NCBI GenBank assembly: GCA_020724185.1
Contig: DYHL01000057.1
Coordinates: 1-12,859 of the forward strand
DNA length: 12,859 nucleotides
Source: Candidatus Nitrosymbiomonas sp.
Lineage (GTDB): Bacteria; Sysuimicrobiota; Sysuimicrobiia; Sysuimicrobiales; Humicultoraceae
Reading direction: 5' to 3'
The position numbers and the translations under genes were made by a program. Numbering within the stretch: position 1 is the stretch's first letter; the number at the start of each line of letters is the position of its first letter. Below are positions 1 to 6,280 of this stretch, one piece after another. The notes beneath the pieces are model-generated. The model ran no database searches. It worked only from the letters and a program-made list of their open reading frames with translations, and had not been told where the DNA came from.

Positions 1-1
1 G

Positions 2-1348
2 ATCGGCAGCGCCGGCATGCAGCTCCAGGAGCGCTACCTGTGGATTCCGGGGATTGGGATCAACTATCACCTTGGCGTGGACGGGCTGAGCCTTCCGCTG
101 CTTATCATGACCGCCCTGTTGTCCCTGCTGTCCGTAGCTTACTCCTGGCGCGTAGATCTGCGGCTCAAGGAGTACCTGTTCCTGTTCATGCTGCTCGAGA
201 CCGGAACGCTGGGCGTATTCGTGGCGCTGGACTTCTTTCTGTTCTTCGTGTTCTGGGAGATCACGCTGGTGCCGATGTACCTCCTGATCGGCATCTGGGG
301 CGGCCCGCGCCGCGAGTACGCGGCGATCAAGTTCTTCCTCTACACCCTCGTGGGCTCGCTGGCGATGCTGCTGGCGATCATGCTGCTCTACTTCAACACC
401 GAGCCCCGCACGTTTGGGATCCTCGAGATGATCCAGCAGCAGCCCCTGGCCCGGGCGCCCGCGCTTGCGGCGCTGGCGTTCTGGGGCTTCTTCTTGTCGT
501 TTGCGATCAAGGTGCCGATGTGGCCGTTCCACACCTGGCTTCCGGACGCGCACGTGGAGGCGCCTACCGCTGGCAGCGTCATCCTGGCGGCCGTCCTGTT
601 GAAGATGGGAACGTACGGCTTCGTCCGGATCAGCCTGCCGATGCTGCCGGAGACCTTCAAGCTCTTCGCCTTCCCTATCGCGATCCTGGCGCTGCTGGGG
701 ATCGTCTACGGAGCCCTCGTGGCCATGGCGCAGACCGACCTCAAGAAGCTGGTTGCCTACTCCAGCGTCAACCACATGGGGTACGTGATGCTGGGCGTGG
801 CTGCTGCCGCGGCCGCGGTGGGCGTTCCCGAGAAGGCGCACGCCGCCACGATCGCGCTCAACGGGGCCGTGTTCGAGATGATCGCGCACGGCATCATCAC
901 CGGGGCGCTGTTCCTTATCGTCGGGGTGATCTACGACTACCGGGCGCACACCCGCGGGGTAGACGAGTTTGGAGGGCTCGGCGCCAGGCTCCCTGTCTAC
1001 ACCGGCGTCACCATGATGGCGATGCTGGCATCGTTGGGCCTGCCGGGGTTGATGGGGTTCGTGGCCGAGTTTCTGATCTTCGTGGGATCGTTCGGCGTGT
1101 TCCCTGAACTGACCGCTGTGGCGGTCACCGGCGTCATCTTCTCGGCCGCGATGTTCCTGTGGACCATCCAGCGCATCTTCCTGGGCCCGCTCAACCCGAA
1201 GTGGACCGATCTGCCCGATCTCGACCGGCGCGAGGTTATCTCGCTGGCGCCGCTGGCCGCGCTCATGCTGGCCTTCGGTGTCTACCCGCGGCCGCTGCTG
1301 GACATGATCAACGTGGCGATGACGAGCCTGGTGGCAGTGCTGCGGTAG
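2..1348 (+). CDS. nuoM: NADH-quinone oxidoreductase subunit M (partial, 5' end outside window)
   Basis: This is an antiporter-like membrane subunit of respiratory complex I, which couples electron transfer from NADH (or an alternative donor) to quinone with proton pumping. The reading frame is open to the window edge. Numbering from the internal ATG at 17, the protein enters directly at the family's conserved YHLGVDGLSLPL region. Roughly the first 60 residues, including the first membrane helix, therefore lie upstream, and ATG 17 is not the start. Visible conserved charges are Glu81 (FWEITLVPMYL), Lys165 (AIKVPMWPFHTWLPDAHVEA), Lys196 (LLKMGTYG) and Glu351 (GFVAEFLIF). These match the essential E. 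coli NuoM residues Glu144, Lys234, Lys265 and Glu407, and the 31-residue Lys-Lys spacing is identical. About a dozen hydrophobic segments follow each other. The stop at 1346-1348 lies nine bases before nuoN. Identification is firm; NuoL or an Mrp subunit is excluded by length and motifs. Confidence 0.97.
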   Translation: MGSAGMQLQERYLWIPGIGINYHLGVDGLSLPLLIMTALLSLLSVAYSWRVDLRLKEYLFLFMLLETGTLGVFVALDFFLFFVFWEITLVPMYLLIGIWGGPRREYAAIKFFLYTLVGSLAMLLAIMLLYFNTEPRTFGILEMIQQQPLARAPALAALAFWGFFLSFAIKVPMWPFHTWLPDAHVEAPTAGSVILAAVLLKMGTYGFVRISLPMLPETFKLFAFPIAILALLGIVYGALVAMAQTDLKKLVAYSSVNHMGYVMLGVAAAAAAVGVPEKAHAATIALNGAVFEMIAHGIITGALFLIVGVIYDYRAHTRGVDEFGGLGARLPVYTGVTMMAMLASLGLPGLMGFVAEFLIFVGSFGVFPELTAVAVTGVIFSAAMFLWTIQRIFLGPLNPKWTDLPDLDRREVISLAPLAALMLAFGVYPRPLLDMINVAMTSLVAVLR

Positions 1349-1357
1349 GGATTCCAG

Positions 1358-2800
1358 ATGCCGATACCGATCGAAGATCTCTGGTCGCTCGTCCCCGAGT
1401 TCTGGCTCACCGGGCTGGGTCTGCTGCTGGTGCTCCTCGACCTGTTCCTGCCCGGTGACCGCAAGCGCCTGGTGGGCTGGGCGGCCGTCGTGGGGCTGCT
1501 TCTTGTCCTGATCCCCGTTCTCGGGATGCTGGGCACCCCTGCCCGCACCGTCTTCTTCGACGCCTACGCGGTGGACGGCTTCGCGATCTTCTTCAAGCTC
1601 ATCGCCGTGGTTGCCACCATTCTGGTCATCCTCTCGGCCATGGACGCTCTTCGAGGACAGACGAGTTTCGAGGGCGAGATGTACGTGCTGCTGACCTTCG
1701 CGGCGCTGGGGGTGTGCCTGATGGCGGCCAGCGCCGACCTGATCCTGCTGGCGCTGTCCATCGAGTTCGTCAGTCTCTCCTCGTACGTCATGGCCGGATA
1801 CTTCAAGTCCGATGTCCGGAGCAACGAGGCCGGGATCAAGTACTTCCTGTTTGGCGCCGCCTCCTCGGCGGTGATGATCTACGGCTTCTCAATCCTCTAT
1901 GGTCTGACCGGGGAGACCAACCTCTACGCCATCGCCGATCGGGTTCGGACCGCGCCCCAGCCCGCCCTGATTCTCGCGGTGGGCATGGCGCTGGCCGGCC
2001 TCGGCTTCAAGGTCTCGATGGTTCCGTTCCACCAGTGGACGCCGGACGTCTACGAGGGCGCGCCGACGCCGGTGGCGGCGTTCCTGTCCGTGGCGTCCAA
2101 GGCAGCGGGGTTCGCGGCGCTGGCCAGGTTCCTGATGGTCGCCATCGAGCCGGGTCCGGTGGACTGGGTCACACCGGTCGCGGCCCTGTCCGCGGTGAGC
2201 ATGACGCTCGGCAACCTGCTGGCCCTGCCGCAGCGCAACATCAAGCGGATGCTGGCGTACTCCACCATCTCGCACGCGGGGTTTTTGTTGATGGGGGTTG
2301 CGGCCCATCGGGGCGACTTCGGGGCCCCTGGTCTGCTGATCTACCTGCTGGCGTACACGTTCACGAACCTGGGCGCGTTCTTTGTGGCGATAGCCGTCGC
2401 CGGAAGGTTGGGTTCAGACGAGATACCGAGCTACGCCGGCCTGGCGCAGCGCTCGGCCGGTCTGGCCGCGATCATGGCACTGTTCATGCTATCGCTGACC
2501 GGCATGCCGCCCACGGGCGGGTTCTTCGGCAAGTTCTACATCTTCGGCGCGGCGGTCAACAACGGGCTGCTGTGGCTGGCCGTGGTGGCGGTGGTCAACA
2601 GCGTGGTGGCGCTATACTACTACGTGAACGTGATCCGGGTGATGTACCTGCTCCCGGTCCCATCGGTAGGATCGGCGACCGGGCCCGTGCCGCTGCGCCT
2701 GGCCCTGGGGATCGCGGCGCTGGGGACGCTGGTGATAGGGATCTTCCCGCAGCCGTTTATCACCCTCGTCGGAACGGCGGCGATGTTGCTGCGGATGTAG
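1358..2800 (+). CDS. nuoN: NADH-quinone oxidoreductase subunit N
   Basis: This 480-residue integral membrane protein is the third antiporter-like subunit of complex I and normally the last gene of nuo operons, as here. Proton-channel residues can be seen: Glu136 (LSIEFVSLSSYVMAGY), Lys218 (GFKVSMVPFHQWTPDVYEGAP), Lys248 (VASKAAGF) and Lys392 (GGFFGKFYIF). They correspond to E. coli NuoN Glu133, Lys217, Lys247 and Lys395. The MLAYSTISHAGF and SLTGMPPTGGFFGKF signatures are typical of NuoN. Length matches the family (about 480-500). ATG 1358 is preceded by a modest Shine-Dalgarno TAGGG (1346-1350) that overlaps the nuoM stop codon, which suggests translational coupling with nuoM. No obvious T-rich terminator follows immediately. 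A weak hairpin (2805-2810 with 2828-2833) lies just after the stop. Confidence 0.98.
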   Translation: MPIPIEDLWSLVPEFWLTGLGLLLVLLDLFLPGDRKRLVGWAAVVGLLLVLIPVLGMLGTPARTVFFDAYAVDGFAIFFKLIAVVATILVILSAMDALRGQTSFEGEMYVLLTFAALGVCLMAASADLILLALSIEFVSLSSYVMAGYFKSDVRSNEAGIKYFLFGAASSAVMIYGFSILYGLTGETNLYAIADRVRTAPQPALILAVGMALAGLGFKVSMVPFHQWTPDVYEGAPTPVAAFLSVASKAAGFAALARFLMVAIEPGPVDWVTPVAALSAVSMTLGNLLALPQRNIKRMLAYSTISHAGFLLMGVAAHRGDFGAPGLLIYLLAYTFTNLGAFFVAIAVAGRLGSDEIPSYAGLAQRSAGLAAIMALFMLSLTGMPPTGGFFGKFYIFGAAVNNGLLWLAVVAVVNSVVALYYYVNVIRVMYLLPVPSVGSATGPVPLRLALGIAALGTLVIGIFPQPFITLVGTAAMLLRM

Positions 2801-2846
2801 TTCTGCGGGTCAGACCGAACGCCGGAAACCCGCGCGGTGGCTGGAT

Positions 2847-2870
2847 CCTGCCCCGTCTTGACGGGTCAGG
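2847..2870. promoter_or_regulatory. Inverted repeat overlapping the -35 box (putative operator)
   Basis: The arms CCTGcCCCGTC and GACGGGtCAGG are separated by TT and pair at 10 of 11 positions, with one C/T mismatch (2851/2866). The right half contains the TTGACG -35 hexamer of the predicted ATPase-operon promoter. Such a placement is typical of a dimeric regulator's operator. Equally, in RNA read through from nuoN, it would form a stable hairpin, although no T-tract follows (a G-run does). The repeat is directly seen; the operator role is inference. Confidence 0.4.
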
Positions 2871-2886
2871 GGGGGTCTGCTAGTCT
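2858..2886 (+). promoter_or_regulatory. Putative sigma70-type promoter of the V/A-ATPase operon
   Basis: The -35 element TTGACG (2858-2863, 5 of 6 to consensus) is separated by exactly 17 bp from TAGTCT (2881-2886). This -10 keeps the most conserved T1, A2 and T6 positions and carries an extended -10 TG at 2878-2879. Transcription would start near 2893, giving a leader of about 70 nt before the atpH ATG. It lies in the only sizeable non-coding gap of the window and ahead of a tightly packed gene run, which makes it a sensible operon promoter. The -10 is a weak match (3 of 6), so confidence is moderate. Confidence 0.5.
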
Positions 2887-2899
2887 GAACTGTGGAGTG

Positions 2900-2932
2900 A
2901 GCCCCCGGGGCGCCGCGTCCTGGGGGTTTCTT
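2900..2932 (+). terminator. Terminator-like hairpin with short T-run in the ATPase-operon leader
   Basis: The 5' arm 2900-2909 (AGCCCCCGGG) pairs with 2919-2928 (CCTGGGGGTT) in a 10-bp stem with two G-T wobbles and a 9-nt loop. TTTCTT (2927-2932) begins within the base of the stem and continues after it. This resembles a rho-independent terminator, although the T-run is short and interrupted. It could end read-through nuo transcripts. Because it lies downstream of the predicted promoter, it could also act as an attenuator of the ATPase operon. The structure is read directly from sequence; its function is inferred. Confidence 0.45.
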
Positions 2933-2962
2933 GCTGGCGAAACGCCGGGGAGCCGGGGGACT

Positions 2963-3340
2963 ATGGGCGGAGGAAACCCAGCACGTCACAAGGACGACCA
3001 CCGCACCGGCGACAACTTCCTGAAGGTCATCGCCGACAAGGAGCGCGAGCTTGAGGCTCAGATTGCCTCTGCCCGCGACGAGGCCGCGGCAATCTTGGCC
3101 CAGGCGCGCGCCGAGGCCGAGCAGATCGCCCGCGATGCCCGCGCAGAGGCAGCCCGGTTGGCCGGCGGGTCGGAGAAGCGGGTCGCCGACGAGGCCCAGC
3201 GAATCCAGCGCGAGGCGCAGGCCCGCGCCGAGCGCGAGGTGGAGAACCTGCGCGCACAGGCGGCGGGCAGGATCGAGGCGGCTGTGGCAAGCGTGGTTGA
3301 GCACGTGGTTACGGGCCACGTGATCACGGGCGGCGAATGA
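2963..3340 (+). CDS. atpH: V/A-type ATP synthase subunit H/G (peripheral stalk)
   Basis: This is a 125-residue, highly charged, Ala/Glu/Arg-rich protein that is almost entirely coiled coil (about residues 20-115, with repeated ARAEAEQIARDARAEAA-like heptads). In A/V-type ATPases the small subunit (G in Thermus, H in archaea, NtpF in Enterococcus) pairs with subunit E to build the peripheral stalk linking the catalytic head to subunit I. ATG 2963 is chosen because GGGGAG (2947-2952) sits 10 bases upstream and the protein then has near-family length. The frame is open back to a GTG at 2837, but that extension covers the promoter and is Gly/Ser-rich without family resemblance. Codons 3-4 spell an internal GGAGGA with no usable start after it. 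The TGA stop overlaps the atpI start as ATGA. The family call rests on coiled-coil character plus its first position in the operon. Confidence 0.88.
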   Translation: MGGGNPARHKDDHRTGDNFLKVIADKERELEAQIASARDEAAAILAQARAEAEQIARDARAEAARLAGGSEKRVADEAQRIQREAQARAEREVENLRAQAAGRIEAAVASVVEHVVTGHVITGGE

Positions 3341-5343
3341 TCGTTGAGATGCGCCGGGTGCTGGTCTTTGGCCCCAAGCGGCTGCTGCGCGGGGTCGTAG
3401 AGGAGATACAGCGCCTCGGCGCGTTGCACATCGAGCGGGTTGAGACCGAGGGGCATGCGATCGGCGCCCTGCGGCTCGACGAGGCTGCTTCGGCGGCTCA
3501 GGCATCGCTTGAGCGCACCCGTCTCCGTGCCTCTAGTCTGCTCGGCCTGCTCCCGGCCGCGCCCCCAGTACCGGGGGTTCGGGGCGACTCCGCGGCGGCA
3601 GGGGCGTCCGCGGATCCCGAGGCGCTCATAGATCCCGAGGCCCTGTTGGACCCTGAGGCGATCGACGCGGCGCTGGCCGGCATCGAGGCCGAGGTGGCGG
3701 CCCTCACCCGGCGGCGGCTCGAAGCCAAGGAAGAGTTCGATCTGATCCGGACCTACGAGGGCGCGGTCCGCGTGCTCTCCCCGCTGCTCGGCGCGCTGTC
3801 GGGCAGCAGGGCCCTGGAGTCCGTGGGATTCATCCTGCGCGGCAAGGACCTCTCGGTGGTTACGGCCCTGCGCAACCAGCTCAGCGAGCTGACCGGTGGC
3901 CGCATCGAGGTGGTCAGCCGCACGATCGAGGAGGGCAAGATCGGCGTGGTCGTGGCGTTCCTACGCCGCGACGCCGAGGCGGTCCGCGGATGGCTCACCA
4001 GGGCGGGCATCAGCGAGCTGCGCCTGCCCGCGCGCTATGCCGGCGAGGGGCCGGCTGAGGCGGTGCGCCAGATGGAGCGCCGGCGCGCCGAGCTGCCGGA
4101 CGAGATGGCGGCGATCGCGGCGGAGCTCGCCGAGGTCGCGCGCCGGTGCCGCTCCCGAGTGGAGGCGATTCTGGCCCTGACCGCCGACCGGCTCGCGCAG
4201 CTCCGGACGCTGCCCCACCTCGCGCAGTCGCAGTACGCCTTCATACTCCACGGGTGGGCACCGGCCGGGCGCGTGGCCGAGGTCCGCGGAGCCCTCCGGG
4301 CGCGCTTTGGCGGCGAGGTTATCGTCCACGATCAGCCGGCCGACCCGCATCACGCCGAGCAGGTCCCGGTGCTGCTTGACAACCCCCCGGCGATCAAGCC
4401 GTTCCAGCGGCTGCTGGGGCTGTTCAAGCCTCCCCGCTACGGAACGCTGGACCCAACGGTCTACCTGGCCATCTTCTTCCCGATCTTCGTCGGCATCGTC
4501 ATCGGTGACGTCGCCTACGGGGCGCTGCTCTTCGCCTTCGGCTGGTGGATGCGCCAGAAGGCGCGCCGCGGCGAGGCGTGGGACGTCGCGCTCGGAAGCA
4601 TAGAGATGGGCATCCGTATCGCACCGCCGGCGCTCGCCGACGTGTCATGGATCGTCCGGGCCATGGCGGGGTGGACGATGCTCTTTGGCGCGCTCTACCT
4701 CGAGATCTTCGGCAACCTGGTCGAGCACCACCTGGGCCTGCACCCGATCTTCAACCGCGTGAGCCTGGCGACCGACTTCTTCTACATGACCGTGGCGATA
4801 GGCCTGGTTCAGGTGGCGCTGGGCTACCTGCTCCACCTCAGGCTGGCGCTGCGCCACCGGCACGCGGTCGGGGTGTTCGAGTCCCTGGCCATGGTCTGCG
4901 GCGTTGCCGCCCTGCTCGTCCTGCTCGGGGCAGCGGGCAACACCGTCATCCCATCGAGCCTGACAGGGCTTGGCGTCGCGCTGGCAGGAGGCTTCCTCGT
5001 GTTCCTCCTGGTTGGAATCGCGATGAACCGGTTCGCGCTGATGTGGTTGCTCGAGGCGATCTCCGGCATGGGCAACGTTCTCTCGTATGCCCGGTTGTTC
5101 GGGATCGGCCTGGCGGCGGCGGTGCTAGCGAATGTGTCCAACGAGCTGGGCAGCGTGATGGGACCGGCATGGGTCGGCGTCCTCGTCGGCATCGTTATCC
5201 AGATGGTCTTCTTCGCGTTCACGTTCGCCGGCCACGTGATCCAGCCCGCCCGGTTGAACTGGGTCGAGTTCCTCACCAAGCTGAAGTACCACGATGAGAC
5301 CGGCAACTCTTACCAGCCGCTGCACAAAACGGGAGGTGACTAG
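3337..5343 (+). CDS. atpI: V/A-type ATP synthase subunit I (membrane stator, a-subunit homologue)
   Basis: This 668-residue subunit forms the stator half-channels for ions and anchors the peripheral stalks. Residues 1 to about 370 are the cytoplasmic part, with the family opening (RRVLVFGPKRLLRGVVEEIQ) and GWAPA at 306-310. From about 375 the protein is membrane-embedded, with seven or eight hydrophobic segments. Arg586 in NVLSYARLFGIGLA corresponds to the essential ion-channel arginine (yeast Vph1 Arg735). Arg639 in QPARLNWVEF matches the second conserved arginine (yeast Arg799). An Ala/Pro-rich linker at about 71-110 ends in a three-copy six-residue repeat (93-110). The start ATG 3337 overlaps the atpH stop by four bases with no good Shine-Dalgarno, so translation is probably coupled. 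Length is normal for bacterial subunit I (about 650). Confidence 0.97.
   Translation: MIVEMRRVLVFGPKRLLRGVVEEIQRLGALHIERVETEGHAIGALRLDEAASAAQASLERTRLRASSLLGLLPAAPPVPGVRGDSAAAGASADPEALIDPEALLDPEAIDAALAGIEAEVAALTRRRLEAKEEFDLIRTYEGAVRVLSPLLGALSGSRALESVGFILRGKDLSVVTALRNQLSELTGGRIEVVSRTIEEGKIGVVVAFLRRDAEAVRGWLTRAGISELRLPARYAGEGPAEAVRQMERRRAELPDEMAAIAAELAEVARRCRSRVEAILALTADRLAQLRTLPHLAQSQYAFILHGWAPAGRVAEVRGALRARFGGEVIVHDQPADPHHAEQVPVLLDNPPAIKPFQRLLGLFKPPRYGTLDPTVYLAIFFPIFVGIVIGDVAYGALLFAFGWWMRQKARRGEAWDVALGSIEMGIRIAPPALADVSWIVRAMAGWTMLFGALYLEIFGNLVEHHLGLHPIFNRVSLATDFFYMTVAIGLVQVALGYLLHLRLALRHRHAVGVFESLAMVCGVAALLVLLGAAGNTVIPSSLTGLGVALAGGFLVFLLVGIAMNRFALMWLLEAISGMGNVLSYARLFGIGLAAAVLANVSNELGSVMGPAWVGVLVGIVIQMVFFAFTFAGHVIQPARLNWVEFLTKLKYHDETGNSYQPLHKTGGD
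3613..3666 (+). repeat. Three tandem 18-bp repeats inside atpI
   Basis: Units at 3613-3630, 3631-3648 and 3649-3666 encode DPEALI, DPEALL and DPEAID (subunit I residues 93-110). The copies differ mainly at third codon positions and at the last residues, so this is an aged in-frame tandem duplication kept at the protein level. It sits in the linker before the coiled-coil region of the cytoplasmic arm, where length variation is tolerated. Confidence 0.8.
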
Positions 5344-5347
5344 GTTG
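5331..5347 (+). promoter_or_regulatory. Strong ribosome binding site fixing a TTG start for atpK
   Basis: GGGAGGTGA at 5331-5339 is a near-perfect complement of the 16S rRNA 3' end. It lies inside the last codons of atpI and ends five bases before TTG 5345. It is the strongest Shine-Dalgarno in the window, fitting the need for many K-ring copies per complex. It argues for TTG 5345 over GTG 5336 (inside the site) and ATG 5294 (far upstream within atpI). Confidence 0.8.
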
Positions 5348-5671
5348 AAGAGGGCGTTGCTCGTTTTCTCGATTCTGCTCGTGGCTTTGGTTGCGACCAC
5401 GTCGGTTGCGCTGGCCACGGAGGCGGCTCCTGCTGCGGGAGCAAAGCAGCTCACGCTGGCTCATGGAATGCTGGGCCTGGCAGCGGCGCTGGCAGTAGCG
5501 TTCGGCGCGATCGGCACCGCGTGGGCGCAGTCGCGCATCGGCGCGGCCGCAGCCGGCGCAATGGCTGAGCGCCCCGAGATCGGAGGCCAGATGCTGATCT
5601 TCCTGGTCCTACCGGAAACCATGATTATCCTTGGTTTCGTCATCGCCTTCTTCATCGTCCAGAAGATCTAG
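5345..5671 (+). CDS. atpK: V/A-type ATP synthase subunit K (proteolipid c/L-ring subunit)
   Basis: This 108-residue protein forms the rotating ion-translocating membrane ring. From TTG 5345 it has a signal-peptide-like N-terminus (basic KR, hydrophobic core at about 4-19, ending VALA-TE). Two transmembrane helices follow, at about 38-60 and 82-104, joined by the polar loop MAERPEIGG. The ion-binding carboxylate is Glu91 in LVLPETMIILG. This is the small two-helix form, like Thermus subunit L, not the duplicated 16-kDa four-helix form of Enterococcus or eukaryotes. Glu91 is followed by Thr92, but I see no Tyr a helix turn later and no helix-1 Pro/Gln motif of Na+-binding rings. Protons are therefore the likelier ion (inference). 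It begins one base after the atpI stop. The frame is open upstream to ATG 5294, but that extension lies in atpI and lacks family features. Confidence 0.94.
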   Translation: MKRALLVFSILLVALVATTSVALATEAAPAAGAKQLTLAHGMLGLAAALAVAFGAIGTAWAQSRIGAAAAGAMAERPEIGGQMLIFLVLPETMIILGFVIAFFIVQKI

Positions 5672-5689
5672 CTCCGGGCCGCAGGGGCA

Positions 5690-6268
5690 ATGAGCTCAGA
5701 GCTGATTGCGCTTCTCGAGCGTGAGGCCGCGGCAGAACGGGAACGGGTGCTGGCGGAGGCACGGGCGCAGGCAGAGGCCATCCGGGCCGAGGCTCAACGC
5801 GCGGCCGACGAGGGACTGGCCGCGACCCGGGAGCGACTCGAGTCCGAGGCACGCGCGGCGCTGGTCAAGGCGCAGAGCACCGCGACGCTCAAGTCCTCGT
5901 CGCTTGTTCTAAAGAACAAGGAGGAGGAGATCGCCCGTGTGTTCGCGCAGGCCGAGGCCGTCCTGGCGGCGCTGGCCGCCGACGCCCGGCGCTACCCGGA
6001 GGTCCTGCGCCGGTTCATCGAAGAGGGGTTGCGGGCCCTGGGCGGAGCGGGCGTCGTGACCGTAGCGCCGGCGGACCAGGCGATTGCCGAGGCGCTGGTC
6101 CGCGAGCGAGGGTGGGAGGCGACGGTGCGCGCCGACCCTGCGATCAGCGGAGGGGCGCGCCTATCCTCGCCTGACGGACGCCTTCTGGTGACGAACACCC
6201 TTGGCTCACGGCTCGGCCGCGCGCGGCCAGCGCTGGCGGCCGGGGTGGCCAGGACATTGTGGGGGTAA
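5690..6268 (+). CDS. atpE: V/A-type ATP synthase subunit E (peripheral stalk)
   Basis: This 192-residue protein is, in V/A-ATPases, the long stalk subunit that pairs with H/G and binds the top of the A3B3 head. Residues 5 to about 95 are charged coiled coil (EREAAAERERVLAEARAQAEAI). The C-terminal half is the mixed alpha/beta head-binding domain, ending in the family-typical DGRLLVTNTLGSRLGRARP segment. Length is typical (about 185-200). ATG 5690 is preceded by AGGGG (5683-5687) at a short two-base spacing, so initiation may rely on coupling with atpK, whose stop lies 18 bases upstream. It is not the F-type c subunit that carries the same gene letter in other nomenclatures. Position between K and C confirms the call. 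Confidence 0.95.
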   Translation: MSSELIALLEREAAAERERVLAEARAQAEAIRAEAQRAADEGLAATRERLESEARAALVKAQSTATLKSSSLVLKNKEEEIARVFAQAEAVLAALAADARRYPEVLRRFIEEGLRALGGAGVVTVAPADQAIAEALVRERGWEATVRADPAISGGARLSSPDGRLLVTNTLGSRLGRARPALAAGVARTLWG

Positions 6269-6280
6269 CGGTCCGGCGCG

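Noticed and set aside
2805..2833. Hairpin GCGGGT...ACCCGC just after nuoN as a nuo terminator
   Set aside because: The stem is only six base pairs with a 17-nt loop and no following T-run; the hairpin at 2900-2932 is a better candidate.
2837..2962. GTG 2837 as an upstream start for atpH
   Set aside because: The 42-residue extension is Gly/Ser/Pro-rich, overlaps the promoter and hairpin, and makes the protein much longer than the family. ATG 2963 has a better-placed ribosome site.
2936..2990. Partial resemblance of the leader (GGAGCCGGGGGAC) to the c-di-AMP (ydaO/yuaA) riboswitch core
   Set aside because: Only one short G-rich block matches. The GGGGTGAATC block and the long 3' conserved section are missing, and the coding region begins at 2963. 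A covariance-model search (Rfam ydaO-yuaA) would settle it; a significant hit would revive the idea.
2969..2990. GGAGGA within atpH codons 3-4 as a ribosome site for a later start
   Set aside because: No ATG, GTG or TTG lies at suitable spacing downstream in any frame, so it is most likely coincidental Gly-Gly coding sequence.
2810..3505. 231-codon minus-strand frame across the nuoN-atpH gap and atpH
   Set aside because: It covers the predicted promoter and two real genes, has low-complexity Arg/Ala composition and no family resemblance.
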